Of a stretch of DNA of 64,000 nucleotides, positions 18,240-28,924 are shown in pieces. Source of the DNA: Prorocentrum cordatum. Lineage: Eukaryota > Sar > Dinophyceae > Prorocentrales > Prorocentraceae. The stretch spans positions 49,440 through 113,439 of the forward strand of contig CAUYUJ010016903.1 of assembly GCA_963575745.1 (NCBI GenBank), written 5' to 3'. The number at the start of each line of letters is the position of its first letter. Position 1 is the first letter of the stretch. Under the pieces are notes generated by a model. That model saw nothing but the letters and a program-made list of their open reading frames with translations. It ran no database searches and was not told where the DNA came from. Position numbers and translations under genes: made by a program.

Positions 18240-19805
18240 GAATCCCTCTCGGGCCCATCTTGGGGCTCTCTTGGGCCGCCTGTGGAGCCTCTTGTGATTT
18301 TGTGGGGGGCCTCGTCCCGTCGCTCGCTGGGAGTTTGACGTAGCTTCTCGGGAGCCTCTGAACGTGTCGGGGGCCTCCTGGAAGCAGGTTCGAAGCATTT
18401 TGGGGGCCGATTTGGGGCTTCTCGGGGCCTCCTTTGGGCCTCTTGGGGGTCTCCTGGGGCCTCTTGAAGGGCCTCCTTGGGGCCTCCTGGCGGCCTCTTG
18501 GGGCGGAAGGCTCGAGCTTGCGGTTCGTGGTCCCCCTCTGGGCCCCCTCTTGGGCCCGTTTCGGGGCCCTCTTGGGCCATCTTGGGCGCCTCTTGGGCCG
18601 TCTTGGGGCCCTCTTGGGCTGTCCTGGGGCCCTCTTGGAAGCTTCTTGGGCCGTCTTGGGGCGGTCTTGGGCGCCTCTTGGGCCGTCCTGTAACGTCGGA
18701 AAGCCCAAAAGACAACTTTGTTGAAAATGTACGTTTTACGAAGGGAATGGGCCAATTTTTGCGTCTAGGGGCCCTCTTGGGACGCATGTTGGAGGCTTCT
18801 TGGGGCCTCTTGGGGGCGTCCTTGGACGTCTGGGGTCTCCTGGGGCCTCTTGAGGGGCCTCCTGGGGGCCTCCTGGCGGCCTCTTGGGGCGGAAGGCTCG
18901 AGCTTGCGGTTCGTGGTCCCCCTCTGGGCCCCCTCTTGGGCCCGTCTTGGGGCCCTCTTGGGCCATCTTGGGCGCCTCTTGGGCCGTCTTGGGGCCCTCT
19001 TGGGCTGTCCTGGGGCCCTCTTGGAAGCTTCTTGGGCCGTCTTGGGGCGGTCTTGGGCGCCTCTTGGGCCGTCCTGTAACGTCGGAAAGCCCAAAAGGCG
19101 ACTTTGTTGAAAAATGTACGTTTTACGAAGGGAATGGGCAAATTTTTGCGTCTAGGGGCCCTCTTGGGACGCATGTTGGAGGCTTCTTGGGGCCTCTTGG
19201 GGGCGTCCTTGGACGTCTGGGGTCTCCTGGGGCCTCTTGAGGGGCCTCCTGGGGGCCTCCTGGCGGCCTCTTGGGGCGGAAGGCTCGAGCTTGCGGTTCG
19301 TGGTCCCCCTCTGGGCCCCCTCTTGGGCCCGTCTTGGGGCCCTCTTGGGCCATCTTGGGCGCCTCTTGGGCCGTCTTGGGGCCCTCTTGGGCTGTCCTGG
19401 GGCCCTCTTGGAAGCTTCTTGGGCCGTCTTGGGGCGGTCTTGGGCGCCTCTTGGGCCGTCCTGTAACGTCGGAAAGCCCAAAAGGCGACTTTGTGAAACA
19501 TGTACGTTTTACGAAGGGAATGGGCAAATTTTTGCGTCTAGGGGCCCTCTTGGGACGCATGTTGGAAGCTTCTTGGGGCCTCTTGGGGGCGTCCTTGGAC
19601 GTCTGGGGCCATCTTCAGCATCTCGGAGCCCTCTTGGAGGCCCCTTGGAAGTTTCTTGGGCCGTCTTGGGCGCTCCTGGGGCCGTCTTGTCTGACCGGGG
19701 AGGCCTCCGGCAAGCCCCGACGAGCCTCCGGGCCCCCCGGAGCCCACATTTGTGGTCGGGGTCCCGGCCCCGGGCCCCCGGACCCGGTGCGCCGTTATAT
19801 GTATA
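18240..19805 (-). repeat. CCAAGAGG array with three tandem 387-bp units
   Basis: Head GGGAGTTTGACGTAGCTTCT at about 18330, then degenerate GGGGCCTCTTG repeats. The core ACGTTTTACGAAGGGAATGG occurs at 18731, 19118 and 19504, so the spacing is 387 then 386. The tail runs from GGCCGTCTTGTCTGACC (19681) to GCCGTTATATGTATA (19791-19805). A single-unit version with the same head, core and tail is at 29724-30441. Every frame of both strands is largely open because stop codons are absent from the repeat, so the predicted Pro/Arg/Gly- or Trp/Gly/Leu-rich proteins are not credible. Confidence 0.85.
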
Positions 19806-20044
19806 CGTATCCACATATATTCGGGATACTTAGAGAGGCCCCAGAGAACAATTTCTCGTCGCCCAGGAAGCCCCCCTCGGCAAACATGGCCTGATATGTT
19901 TAGGTTTATGTTCTCTCTTTTTCTGTTGCCCCCTAGCTCGACACTCAAATCGACGATGTTTGTACCGGGCTCTCCAGAGCCCTGGCATTATACATATACC
20001 ACGGTAGCTTTGACCTGGGGTGGGACCAGCTTTGCGCTATGACG
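19806..20044. other. No gene recognised
   Basis: Unique-looking spacer between the array tail and the decayed LINE. It contains the short dyad ATACGTAT. Confidence 0.5.
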
Positions 20045-21690
20045 ACGGTCACGATAGCTCTTTGTTGGTCTCACTGGCCCTGAGGAGCCTGCACACAATG
20101 TCCACTTCGGCGTCCTCCTGGAGGCTGAAGTGCCCGGGGTGGACCCCGCCCCAAGTCCGTCGTCGGCTGGCTCGGCGAAGCTGATCCGCCGCTATCGGCT
20201 CGAGGTCGAGGCCTCGAGCATCCGGTTCGAGAGAATCTGGCACCTGCTCCTGTGGCGCTGCCTTCCACGGGGGGAGAGACGCTGCCGTTCGGCTTCTAAA
20301 AGATCAACTGTTCCTGCTTCCAAACGCGATGAGGTTGCCCGGAGGAGTAAGCCGTGAACCACCCGTGGGCCGACCCCACCCGTGTGTTCGCAGCTTTGAC
20401 CCAGAGTCTGCGGGCGGCTATGTCGCCCGGGCGGCCCCGAGAAGTCTCGCGGCCCAGGGCCATCGAGCACTGCTGAGGAGGGCAGGGAATTCGGCGACTT
20501 GCTCGAGCGACGCTGGCGGCTGCGAGAGATCATGCTGGGCCTAGCACAGCTCCTCCATCGACTCCTCCTCGGCTCCCCTCCGGATATCAGTCGCAAGATT
20601 GCTTGGCCATATGACAGCAGCTGCAGCATTCCTCCAACTCCTCCGATCCTTGGCCTCGATGGCTGACGCCGGCACCCAGCGGGCAGAAGGTGCCCGGGCG
20701 CGATGGCGCCGACTGTAAAGCGGCGCGCCAGTTGAAACACAGGAAGAGGTGGACAAGTCGCCCGCGAGATATCCGCATGCTTGGCCCACTGCGCCGGTGA
20801 GACATGCGTTCGATATTGGGAAGAGGCCCCAGGGGCCCCTTGCTGTAAGTGATTACCCCGCTGGTCTAGAAGGTCCTCCAAAGCTTCCGGAACCCAGAGA
20901 CTCCTGCCCAATTCGGGCAAGCGGTTACTGGGCCCATCCGGGGCCACAGTAAGGATTTGCTGAGGCTGCTCCAGGATCGGGATGAGGTATGGGGCTCCCG
21001 CCGCCATCTCCGTCACGACTGGTCTGCGTGGACTACGCGGGTAGTCAACTAGGGCATACGGCTGCCTCAGGTAGTGCTCGAAAAAGCTGGATCCCAAGAA
21101 ATAGTCGATCGTCGAATTGCTCTTCTCGGTGCACACAATGGGCTTCTCTGGGACGATGATCTGGACCCCAACTCTGGACAGGAACTCGGTTTCAATCACC
21201 CTAGACGGCCCAACATTGAAATCGCCAGCCATTATCACTGGCAGCTGGTTGTTGGCGGCAATCTGAACGTCGCTGGCAAGGACAGTCAAGTTGGCCTCGT
21301 TCAGGCCGGCGCTGTCCGCGAGGTGGATAAATCCGAGGCAGAAGGTACGATTTCCTGGGACCTCAAGAGACATGACGGCGGCCCGAGGCTTGGGGAAATC
21401 GTCGGGCACCTCGAGAGGAGAGATGCCGAAGTCGAGGTCCGCGCGCACTAGGATTCCAGCACCCTGGCAGGCAAACCCTGCTGGACTAAGAATAGCTGAA
21501 TAGCTGGCGACAAAACTGCTGACCATCCCCTGTTAGCACACCACTGCCTCTCGTAATCCAAACCTTTAGGTCGAATACGTGTTTCCTGGCAAGATAACCT
21601 GGGCCGCTTTGGCAGCTTCAAAACAAGAAACTTGCGCACGCCAGTGTAACTGCTGCTGTTGAACGCGCAAAGACTCAAAGTGCTACCCTT
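20045..21690 (-). pseudogene. Decayed LINE endonuclease region
   Basis: On the - strand, 21678-21448 reads LCAFNSSS ... LSCQETRI (Asn and Glu motifs). A frame change leads into 21526-20192, with GAGILVR, AGDFNVG (Asp/Asn) and TIDYFLGS (Asp). The final histidine position reads SPRRPV, so the catalytic His appears replaced by Arg. The rest (to about 20192) is an Arg/Ser/Pro-rich linker of the kind found between EN and RT. RT is absent. The frameshift and lost histidine imply a dead copy. Confidence 0.75.
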
Positions 21691-21724
21691 ACGACCCTCG
21701 CTGGCACCTAGCAGTCACGGAAGC

Positions 21725-22690
21725 CTAGACTGCTGCACGCTTGGCCAGGCTGGCTTGCGCCTGCGCGGCAGCGTCGGAGAGGCCTTCGGCTGCATGCGCG
21801 GCGGCCGCGACCGGCAGCTCGGACTCCGTCATCTTGCAGCCGTCCCTAAAATCGACCTGCATGTCCTGAGGAGCATACTCAAGGACTGACGTAACCTGGG
21901 CGGCACTGCTGGGACCATCGGGTACTGCTGGTTCTTGCTGTTGTTGCTGCTGCTCGAAACTGGAGTCGGTGGAAGATACCTCGCTCTTCTTATCCTCCTT
22001 CCCAGTGCTGGTGCAACTTGGCAGTGACGCTCTCAAGCTCTTCCCGAAGACTCTGAAGCGCACCCTTGCCGACGTTGCCGTCCACAAACTGGAGCAGGGT
22101 GGCCGGGGCCTGCTCGAACCTGGCTGTGTTCTCCGCCACTGCACCCCGAGCAGATGTGGAATTTTGAAATTCAAGCAGCTTTGAATGGACTTACCGTCGG
22201 CCTTCTCGAGGCTGATGAGGTTCTTGTCGCTATCACCCTTCTTGGCCTGCAGACGGCGCCTCTGGCGCTGGAGTTGGTCTGCCAAGCTCTGGGTCTTGGC
22301 GTCGAGGCGATTGTGATTGAGGATTTGGGCCTCGGCTCGCTTCAGGCCCTCCTGGGTCTGCAAATACCGCTTCCGAGGGGTCCCGACCCTCTTCTTCCCG
22401 AAGGCAAGCGCTGACAAGCATATCTGAACTTCGTCCTGTTCTGGTGCTTGCTGGCCGTCTCCGTCTTTGCCCTCGAGTGGGAGGTCCACGGTGCCGTTGC
22501 CTGCGCGCCGGCCCCATCGACTGCGACGATTGGCACTCTGGAGGCCGGCTGCCACGATCAGCTCCTGGCACGGCTTCCCGATGCTGACTGGCCCGCTCGA
22601 ATTCTTTGCCACAACTGCGGCAATGCGTGTGCCCAGCTTGGCTGCTCCAGGCCCATCCCTTGCACCATGCTGTGCTGCACACTGTGTAGC
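21725..22690 (-). pseudogene. Decayed LINE ORF1
   Basis: Two overlapping frames share the signal. 22682-22560 encodes a finger-like WCKGW...HCRSCGKEF, in which the second Cys of the first pair is Trp. 22612-21725 encodes a Lys/Arg/Gln-rich helical stretch (LADQLQRQRRRLQAKKGD), a Ser/Glu-rich segment, poly-Gln and an Ala-rich C-terminus. Position upstream of the endonuclease remnant on the same strand matches ORF1 of the intact element. It is interrupted at its 5' side by the TIR element at 22691-22874. Confidence 0.6.
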
Positions 22691-22874
22691 TGACTACCTA
22701 CCAGACCACCCCAACCCAACCCAACCCGAAGATCCGAATTTGACCCGAATTTCGGGTTCGGGCGGGTACGGGCTCCATGTGTTTTTGTCCAAGTTCCCCG
22801 ACCCCACCCCCCAGTGGAAATGGAGGGCAAATTCAGGCCTTCGAGTTGGGTTGGGGTGGTTTGGTGGGTGGTGA
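22691..22874. mobile_element. TGACTACC TIR element, copy 1, with 5-bp target duplication
   Basis: The left end TGACTACCTACCAGACCACC and the inverted right end TCACCACCCACCAAACCACC continue into CCAACCCAACC on both sides, about 30 bp of TIR. GTAGC flanks both ends (22686-22690 and 22875-22879). 184 bp, non-coding, inserted at the 5' edge of the decayed LINE ORF1. Copy 2 is at 37886-38054. Confidence 0.9.
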
Positions 22875-22879
22875 GTAGC

Positions 22880-23164
22880 ACTGCTTCTGATTCCACCACC
22901 TGGACATGGCGAGAGCGTCTGGCCGTTAACCGATGCGACCAGAAAAAGGACGGTGGCGATGAAAGGAATGACTGGTGGCCCGGATCCTCCAGGCTGGGCG
23001 TCGTGCCCGAGGCCATGCGAGGAGGAAGGGAGGAGGAGGAGGGGAGGACGACGATGAGGGGAAGGAGGGAGGGAGGGGAGGAAAGGAGGATGAAGGAGGG
23101 AGGGTCTTCCTCCTTCCTCCCTGCCTCCTCCTTCTCCTCGTCAAATCCGTCCTCCCTCCCCGTC
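22880..23164. other. No gene recognised
   Basis: May include upstream sequence of the decayed LINE, then GGAGGAAGGGAGG-rich DNA. No recognisable coding sequence. Confidence 0.4.
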
Positions 23165-23465
23165 AAATCCTCCTCCTCCTCATCCTCGTAAACTTCCCCC
23201 CAAGTCCTCCTCCTCCTCCTCCTCCTCCTCCTCCTCGTCCCTCCCCCTCCTCCTCCTTGTAAAATCCTCCTCCTCCCCCTCCCCCTCCTCCTCCCTCCTC
23301 CTCCTCCCTCCTCCTCCTCCTCCTCCTCCTCCTCCTCCTCCTCCTCCTCCCCCTCCTCGTAAAATCCCCCCTCCTCGTAAAATCCTCCTCCTCCTCCTCC
23401 TCATCCTCCTCCTCCTCGTAGAATCCGCCTCCCTCCCCCTCCTCCTCCTCCTCGTAAAATCCTCC
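23165..23465 (+). repeat. CCT microsatellite with TCGTAAAATCC interruptions
   Basis: CCT tracts are broken at least six times by TCGTAAAATCC or TCGTCAAATCC, giving a compound repeat. It ends in a C run and a GC-rich stretch to 23590. Confidence 0.85.
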
Positions 23466-23589
23466 CCCCCCCCCACCCCCCCGGAGAGGGCCGCCTCGTC
23501 GGCGGCCGCGCCGCCTTCCTCCCCGGGCGCCCCCGCGGCGCCGCCGGCCTGCCCAGGCGGGCCGCCGCCGCGGTCGTGGTCGCCGCCGA

Positions 23590-23765
23590 CGAGGATCGAG
23601 GATCGAGGATCGAGGATCGAGGGTCGAGGATCGAGGGTCGAGGATCGAGGGTCGAGGATCGAGGATCGAGGGTCGAGGATCGAGGATCGAGGATCGACGA
23701 TCGAGGGTCGAGGATCGAGGGTCGAGGATCGAGGATCGAGGGTAGAGGGTCGAGATCCTGGAAGA
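23590..23765 (+). repeat. 7-bp minisatellite (GAGGATC/GAGGGTC)
   Basis: About 24 copies of GAGG[A/G]TC in irregular alternation of the A and G variants. A related GTCGTCGTC-rich stretch follows to about 24180. No gene. Confidence 0.9.
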
Positions 23766-24356
23766 TCGAAGGTCGGGGATCGACATTGTGTGGCGTGTCT
23801 GGTCTCCCTTACGCCGCTCAGGGCCCCCAGTCGACGTCCCCTTGCCGCTCGGTATCTTCGTCACCGCCGATCGTCACCGTTCTTCGCTGTCGATCGATCG
23901 ACGTCGTCGGTTGTCGACTTCGACCGACGTCGCCGTCAATCGCTGTCATCGCAGCCAATAGAGGTCACCGCTAGGCGTCGTTGTAGACCGTGTTTGTGGA
24001 CATTGACGTCGTCGTCGGAGTCGTCGTCGCAGTCGTCGACGTCGAAGACCGTCGTCGCGTTCGTCGATCGATGCCGCCGTCGACGGCGGCGGCGGTCGCC
24101 GTTGTCGTCGTCGTCCTTCGACGTCGTGGTCGTAGGTCGTCGTCGTCGATCGAGCGGCTGGAGGGCCTCCTGGTCGGATCCCTCGCCCTCCTCCCCGTCG
24201 ACGTCGGCGTCAGGCAGCTCCTTGCGAGTGGGCGCGGGATCCCCCCTCCTCTCACCAGTCCCGCCTCCTGCTGCTGCTCCACACCGTCTCCTCCTCCGCG
24301 GCTTGGGAGAGGAGCAGAGATGAAAGGACTGCGATGTATCTATGTGTGTCAGGAGA

Positions 24357-24421
24357 GAGAGAGAGAGAGGAGGAGGAGGAGGAGGAGGAGGAGGAGGAGG
24401 AGGAGGAGGAGGAGGAGGAGG
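24357..24421 (+). repeat. (GA)n/(GAG)n microsatellite
   Basis: GAGAGAGA followed by about 16 GAG triplets. Confidence 0.95.
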
Positions 24422-24589
24422 GAGTACTGGTACACCGACCATGAAAGACATCCTCCTTCTCCTCCTCCTCATCTTCCTCCTGGTCCATCCCGTTCCCTTT
24501 TCATGTTAGATAAGTTCTCCTCGTCAGCCCGCAGGACGTCTCGGTAGGACAAGTCTGGCGCTCCCGCTGAGAATTCCGTCCCGCCGATG

Positions 24590-25230
24590 GCCCAAAAACT
24601 GGAAACTTTCAACAGGTACATGAATGACGGGGGTCAAGATGTGGCTATCGCCTTTGCGCTTCGCACACTCGTCATGAAAGCTTCCGAGAAATACACGGCT
24701 CTGGCATTAGCGCCGCCTCGAAAATCATACACAACTACATGGAAGGCGATTCTGGTTCAAAATACATGTTCCGCCTCAACACCACACGCATTCGTGGCAA
24801 ACTTCCGACAGCTGCACGGGTGGGTGGCAGCTCCTTGTTCAAACTGTGGCTATCGCCTTTGCTCCGCGCACAGTCGTCCTACGAGCGTTCAACTGTCATG
24901 CGAATTAAGGGCGGTTCCATTTCAACATGAAGCGTTCGTTTAAGCCACCCCACCCCCTGATGATCAGACGACTGACACAGAACAACAACTACACGAGTGG
25001 AGGGCGGCTCGTTTTCAATTCTGGATTATCGCGTGCGGCTTAACTACTCGGCCTGCTCGTGTTCACTACCAGGCGATTGAACGTGAAGAGCAAAGCATGG
25101 ATTGAGGGCGGCCCATGTCAACACGGGGCTATCACTGAACGCATCCTCGGACTTCATGCTCATACCTCGTCGTCGTCCTTGAAGCCAGAAACATGAATGG
25201 ATGGCAGCTTCTTTTCAAAATGGTGCTCTC
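24590..25230 (+). repeat. Degenerate repeat of about 90 bp
   Basis: The motif TGGAGGGCGGCTC..TTTTCAA, often followed by TGTGGCTATCGCCTTTG, recurs near 24625, 24740, 24815, 24903, 24997, 25098 and 25197. A 118-aa open frame (24587-24943 +) lies inside it and is therefore suspect as a gene. Confidence 0.55.
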
Positions 25231-26034
25231 GCAAGAATTTTAGATCCATTGGGCGCTCAACGCCCTTAGTTCAAGGGGACGCTTCCCGCAGTGAACATGC
25301 ACCCGTATAGGAGCTAACAAGGAAGGGACTTGTGACTGGTGGGCGTATTCGTGTATGAATCGTGGGCCCACTCTGGTCCCCCCTCTCCTCCTCTTCCTGC
25401 TCCTCCCTGTCCTGCCCCTCCTTCGGTCCTGCTCCTCTCTAAGTTTCCCCCCCTTGAGAAAGAATAGGGAGGGAAGGGCGAGGATGAGGGGAAGAGAGAA
25501 GGCGAGAGGGGCGAGGAGGAGGAGGAAGAGGGAAGAATGAGGGCAGCAGGAGGTCTCCGAGAGTCTCAAGAGATCACCAGATGCCTCCACAAACCAGAGA
25601 CTCCAGTGAGCAGAGAACATCCGATGAAGCTCGATAATCGACGATCCTCCCCCTTTCTCTCTGGGCAGGGCTCCACAGGGTGATCCTCAACGTCGGGGGG
25701 TCCAGGGCTCCTAAGGTCCCCCCCTGGCCGCCTGGCCACTGTCGGAGCTAGCAACTGTTGGGTGGCATCATGTTTCACGGGTTGGCGATAAGAAGAACGG
25801 TATCCTCCTCCTTCTCCTCCTCATCTTCGATCCTTCTTTTCAACAGAACAGCTAAGTGAGGAGGGGCACGGAGCGCGAGCAGCAGCACATCGCTCTGCTT
25901 TCAGAGATCACACGAAGCCTCCCAGAAACCCCCGAAAGCGCCTAAATAATCCAATAATCTGGATTCTCTGTCCTCCTCGATCCTCCCCCCCTTCGTCCTA
26001 CGCCTCCTTCTACTCTACCACTGATCCTCTTCCT
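25231..26034. other. No gene recognised; weak internal duplication
   Basis: CT- and GA-rich sequence. GAGATCAC ... GCCTCC ... AGA near 25570 resembles 25908, and both are followed by TCGA/TCCTCC-rich DNA. Nothing coding was identified. Confidence 0.4.
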
Positions 26035-26077
26035 GCTCGTCCTCCTCCTGCATCCTTCCTCCGTCCTCCTTCCTCCT

Positions 26078-26108
<31 letters not shown>

Positions 26109-26118
26109 CTCCTCTTCT
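26035..26118 (+). repeat. CCT/CTT microsatellite
   Basis: TCC triplets with CTT and CAT interruptions. Confidence 0.85.
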
Positions 26119-26459
26119 TTGATCGTCATCCAATCATCTGCCTCGTTGCCACACGGAGCCCCCAGAGAAGACCCGACCCCTTCCCCGCGGGGCCAACGAC
26201 GTGAAAAACGGTGGCCGCCTGCTCACCCTCCACCATCGGGGAGACGTCAAACTCGGGTACGGGGGACTCGGGTTGGCCTGACGGGGCCATCATTGACATG
26301 ACGATGGCCCAATCTGAAATTTGACGCGACCTCCCGCCGCAAACATCCCACGAAAACCGGACCGTCAAAGTCCGGGACGCGCCCGTCAAAACAACGCGGG
26401 CAAACCCGAGCTCCGGCTTACTGGAGTCTTCCGCCTCCCCGAGACCAACAGACCACAGA

Positions 26460-26592
26460 TCTTGCACGAGCGCGCTCCACTACTCGCACAAAGTAACTAA
26501 CCACCCGCAGATGGCCTGGATCCCCCGCGGGGGGTCTGCGAGACATTGCATAGAAGCGGACAGGTGCTTTCCGGACGTCTGCGAGTAGGCAC
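26460..26592 (+). repeat. Dispersed repeat related to 7962-8270
   Basis: GAGCGCGCTCCA, CGCAAAGTAACTA, ATGGCC[T/C]GGATCC, CGCGGGGG and CGGACGT[C/T]TGCGAG appear in the same order as at 7966-8005 plus 8165-8260, without the intervening 145 bases of that copy. Confidence 0.65.
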
Positions 26593-26944
26593 TTGACGAA
26601 CGAACATCACGCACCCATACCCATAGGGAGGACGGAGGGGGCTATGGGCGCGTGCTGTCGGATGGGGGTCCCCGCTCGAACGGGAGCCTCCCCCGCGGTC
26701 CGACAACCCGCACCCATGCCCATAGCAAGTCCTCCTCCCGCCGACCCCCCTATGGGTATGGCGTGCGTGTTGTCCGTTCGTCACACTCGGCGAGGAGCGG
26801 CGCGCGCTCGGTGAGGCCTGGGCGCAGCCGCGCAGAGCTCGCGACGGCGCGCGCCTCCTGCGCCCTCGGCCCCGGCAGGGCCCGCCTCCGGGGCCCTCGG
26901 GGCCCCGGCCGAGAGAGCGGCTCGGGGCGGGAAGCCCGGCCGGC
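26593..26944. other. No gene recognised
   Basis: GC-rich DNA with several CCCATAGGGAGG/CCTATGGGTATGG motifs in both orientations near 26610-26760. Confidence 0.4.
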
Positions 26945-27115
26945 CCCGCAGGTGAAGGGGCCCTGGGACACGCAAACAAATACACGCAAATACAAGGATC
27001 CCCCAGATTTTCCGATCTTCTCTGGGCTCCTGTCTCCCCCCCCATTTCCCATAGTTTCCCATATTTTCTGGGGGGTCGACGATTCATTGTGTCTGTTTTT
27101 TGTTTTTTCCTCCCG
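26945..27115 (+). repeat. Dispersed repeat, copy 1 (GGGGCCCTGGGACAC ... TCGACGATT)
   Basis: Shares GGGGCCCTGGGACAC, CACAAATA, ATC..CTCTGG, CCCATAGTTTCCCATAT and TCGACGATT[C/A]ATTGTGTCTG with 55935-56085. The last part alone is found at 42153-42190. About 165 bp, non-coding. Confidence 0.75.
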
Positions 27116-27304
27116 AGCAGGAGCGGTGGAGATCCCTGGGGGCGGCCCGCAGGCGTTGGGGGCGGCTTCTCGTGGGCGCCAGGGTCCAACAGAAATAGCC
27201 ACACGAAGTTCACGGAGAGAAAAAGTGACGTTCAAGAATGTAGGCACTGGTTGGAGATGCGTTTTTCCACCGTCGTTCTGGGCCCAACGCAGGCGTTGGG
27301 CGCG

Positions 27305-27435
27305 GCTTTCGGCGGTGGACAGACCTCCCGTTAGTAAACCTCCCTTTAGTGAAAACGGCCAAGGACCGAAACCGACGGACCTGGACCCGCAAAAATAACG
27401 GCCGCGACGCCCTCTCGCGAATCGAAAACATCAAC
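27305..27435 (+). repeat. Dispersed repeat, copy 1 (TTTAGTGAAAACG)
   Basis: GGACAGACC, TTAGTAAA, TTTAGTGAAAACG, AAATAACGG, CG[A/C]CGCCCTCTCG and GAA.CGAAAA occur in the same order at 28925-29040. Confidence 0.75.
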
Positions 27436-27599
27436 CTCTGAGGCTTAAAATGGGGAGGTCCGAAGCGGTCCCCTGTCGTGCCGCTTTCGGGCCCCCCCAG
27501 AGCCCCATGGGGGCTCGTTTAGGTACCGTTTGGGTACCTTTTCGGACCACCCTCGCCGCCCCCCCGTGTATGACCCCCCCAGTACGCGACGCCCAAAGA

Positions 27600-27890
27600 C
27601 TTCGGGGGTCTTCTGACCCGGGTCAGTACAGACCCGGGTCAGTCAGGCCTTGCAGAATCCTCCGAGATCGTGTAAGATCCTGCACCAAAGCCGGGATCAA
27701 TGCGAAGGACCTTGCAAAATCCTGCAAGATCCTGCACCCAAACCCTGATCAATGCGAAGGAGCCTGCAAGATCCTGCAGGATCCTACACCCAACCCCAGG
27801 TCAATGCGACCCTGGCCCGGCAGGATCCTGCAAGATCGGGCGCTCTGGCTGACCCCCGTTTGCATTGGCCCCTGTCTCAAGGCTCCCGAA
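27600..27890 (+). repeat. Minisatellite of about 60 bp (CCTGCAAGATCCTGCA)
   Basis: GATCAATGCGAAGGA.CTTGCAA and GATCCTGCACCCAAACC recur three to four times. The flanks (GACCCGGGTCAG at left; GGCGCTCTGGCTGACCCCCG at right) are echoed at 31660-31830, so the block is also dispersed. Confidence 0.7.
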
Positions 27891-28109
27891 GACGGAAACA
27901 TGATGCGGAGCTGGGGGAGGGGAGGTAAGACAAGGCCAACGGCCTCGAGAGGGCGCCTCGGGGGTGTACAGAACGGGTTGTTTTGAAGTCGTGCCAAAAC
28001 TGTTCAATCCCTAGCGGTCGAGATCCCCGGAGGCCCGCGTCACGACAGGAATGCGGCGCCGTGGAGGGGAGGGAAAACAAAGGCAAATGGCCTCATTGGG
28101 AAGGGGCCT

Positions 28110-28168
28110 GCGACGACGACGACGACGACGACGACGACAGCGACGACGACGACGACGACGACGACGAC

Positions 28169-28206
<38 letters not shown>

Positions 28207-28275
28207 AGCGACGACGACGAATACGACGAAGACAACGACGACGACGACGACGACGACGACAGCGACGACGGCGGC

Positions 28276-28327
<52 letters not shown>
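28110..28327 (+). repeat. (GAC)n microsatellite
   Basis: About 70 GAC triplets with sparse AGC, TCG and GGC interruptions. Would encode poly-Asp, poly-Thr or poly-Arg/Asp; not credible as protein. Confidence 0.95.
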
Positions 28328-28328
<1 letters not shown>

Positions 28329-28683
28329 GGGGCGGTGTTGCTGCAGCGCCAGGGCGCGGTCAGGCCGCCCCTGGGCTGCCGAGGGGGGCCCCAGGGGGCC
28401 GTGGAGGAGCGCCTCGGGGTGAAGGGCGCGCCGGGGTCGGCGGACTCCGAGGGGCATGGCGCGCGGGCCGGGCGAGAGGAGAGGGGTAGAGGGCAGAACA
28501 GCCACCACGACAATAACCACCCCAACACGCGAAGCCAGGGTGAGTAAACGCACCCAGAGAAGGAAAAAAACAGGGCAGGGCAGTTTAGTAAACACCGAGG
28601 GCCGTTCAGTGACCAGGGCCGTTCAGTGAACGCCACTTGTCCGGTCCGGGTGGTTTCTCCTCCCTTGAAGGGGGGGATAGCAA

Positions 28684-28812
28684 CCCTGACCTTCCAGAGT
28701 GCTAAAAATAACACAACAGACCTATGGATCTATCTGGAGCGCCTCAGGCCTCGACAGGAATCAGGACGTCGACGTCCTGGTGCTATTTTTCATCCCTCTT
28801 GGAAGGTCGGGG
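28684..28812. mobile_element. CCTGACC TIR element, copy 1
   Basis: Left CCCTGACCTTCCAGAG with GCTAAAAAT is matched by inverted CCCCGACCTTCCAAGAG with GAAAAAT at the right. The central GAATCAGGACGTCGACGTCCTGG is itself palindromic (CAGGACGTCGACGTCCTG). Copy 2 is at 30466-30597. Confidence 0.7.
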
Positions 28813-28924
28813 AAATAGGGGGTTTGAGATTCAGCTCACGTAGCTGATTTTCCCGGCGCCTCCCGGCGCCAGAGGCGCCCAGGCATGGAGGAACGGGCCC
28901 CTCGGTGGGGCCGTAGATCGGGGA

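Noticed and set aside
18197-19501. 434-aa repetitive Pro/Arg/Gly-rich protein on the - strand
   Set aside because: It is a translation of the 387-bp tandem unit, and the other five frames of the array are largely open too.
24587-24943. 118-aa open frame as a small gene
   Set aside because: It lies within a degenerate repeat of about 90 bp and contains no recognisable domain.
24950-24985. CTGATGA, a possible hammerhead ribozyme core
   Set aside because: The required GAAA and flanking stems are missing; the 34940 occurrence fails in the same way.
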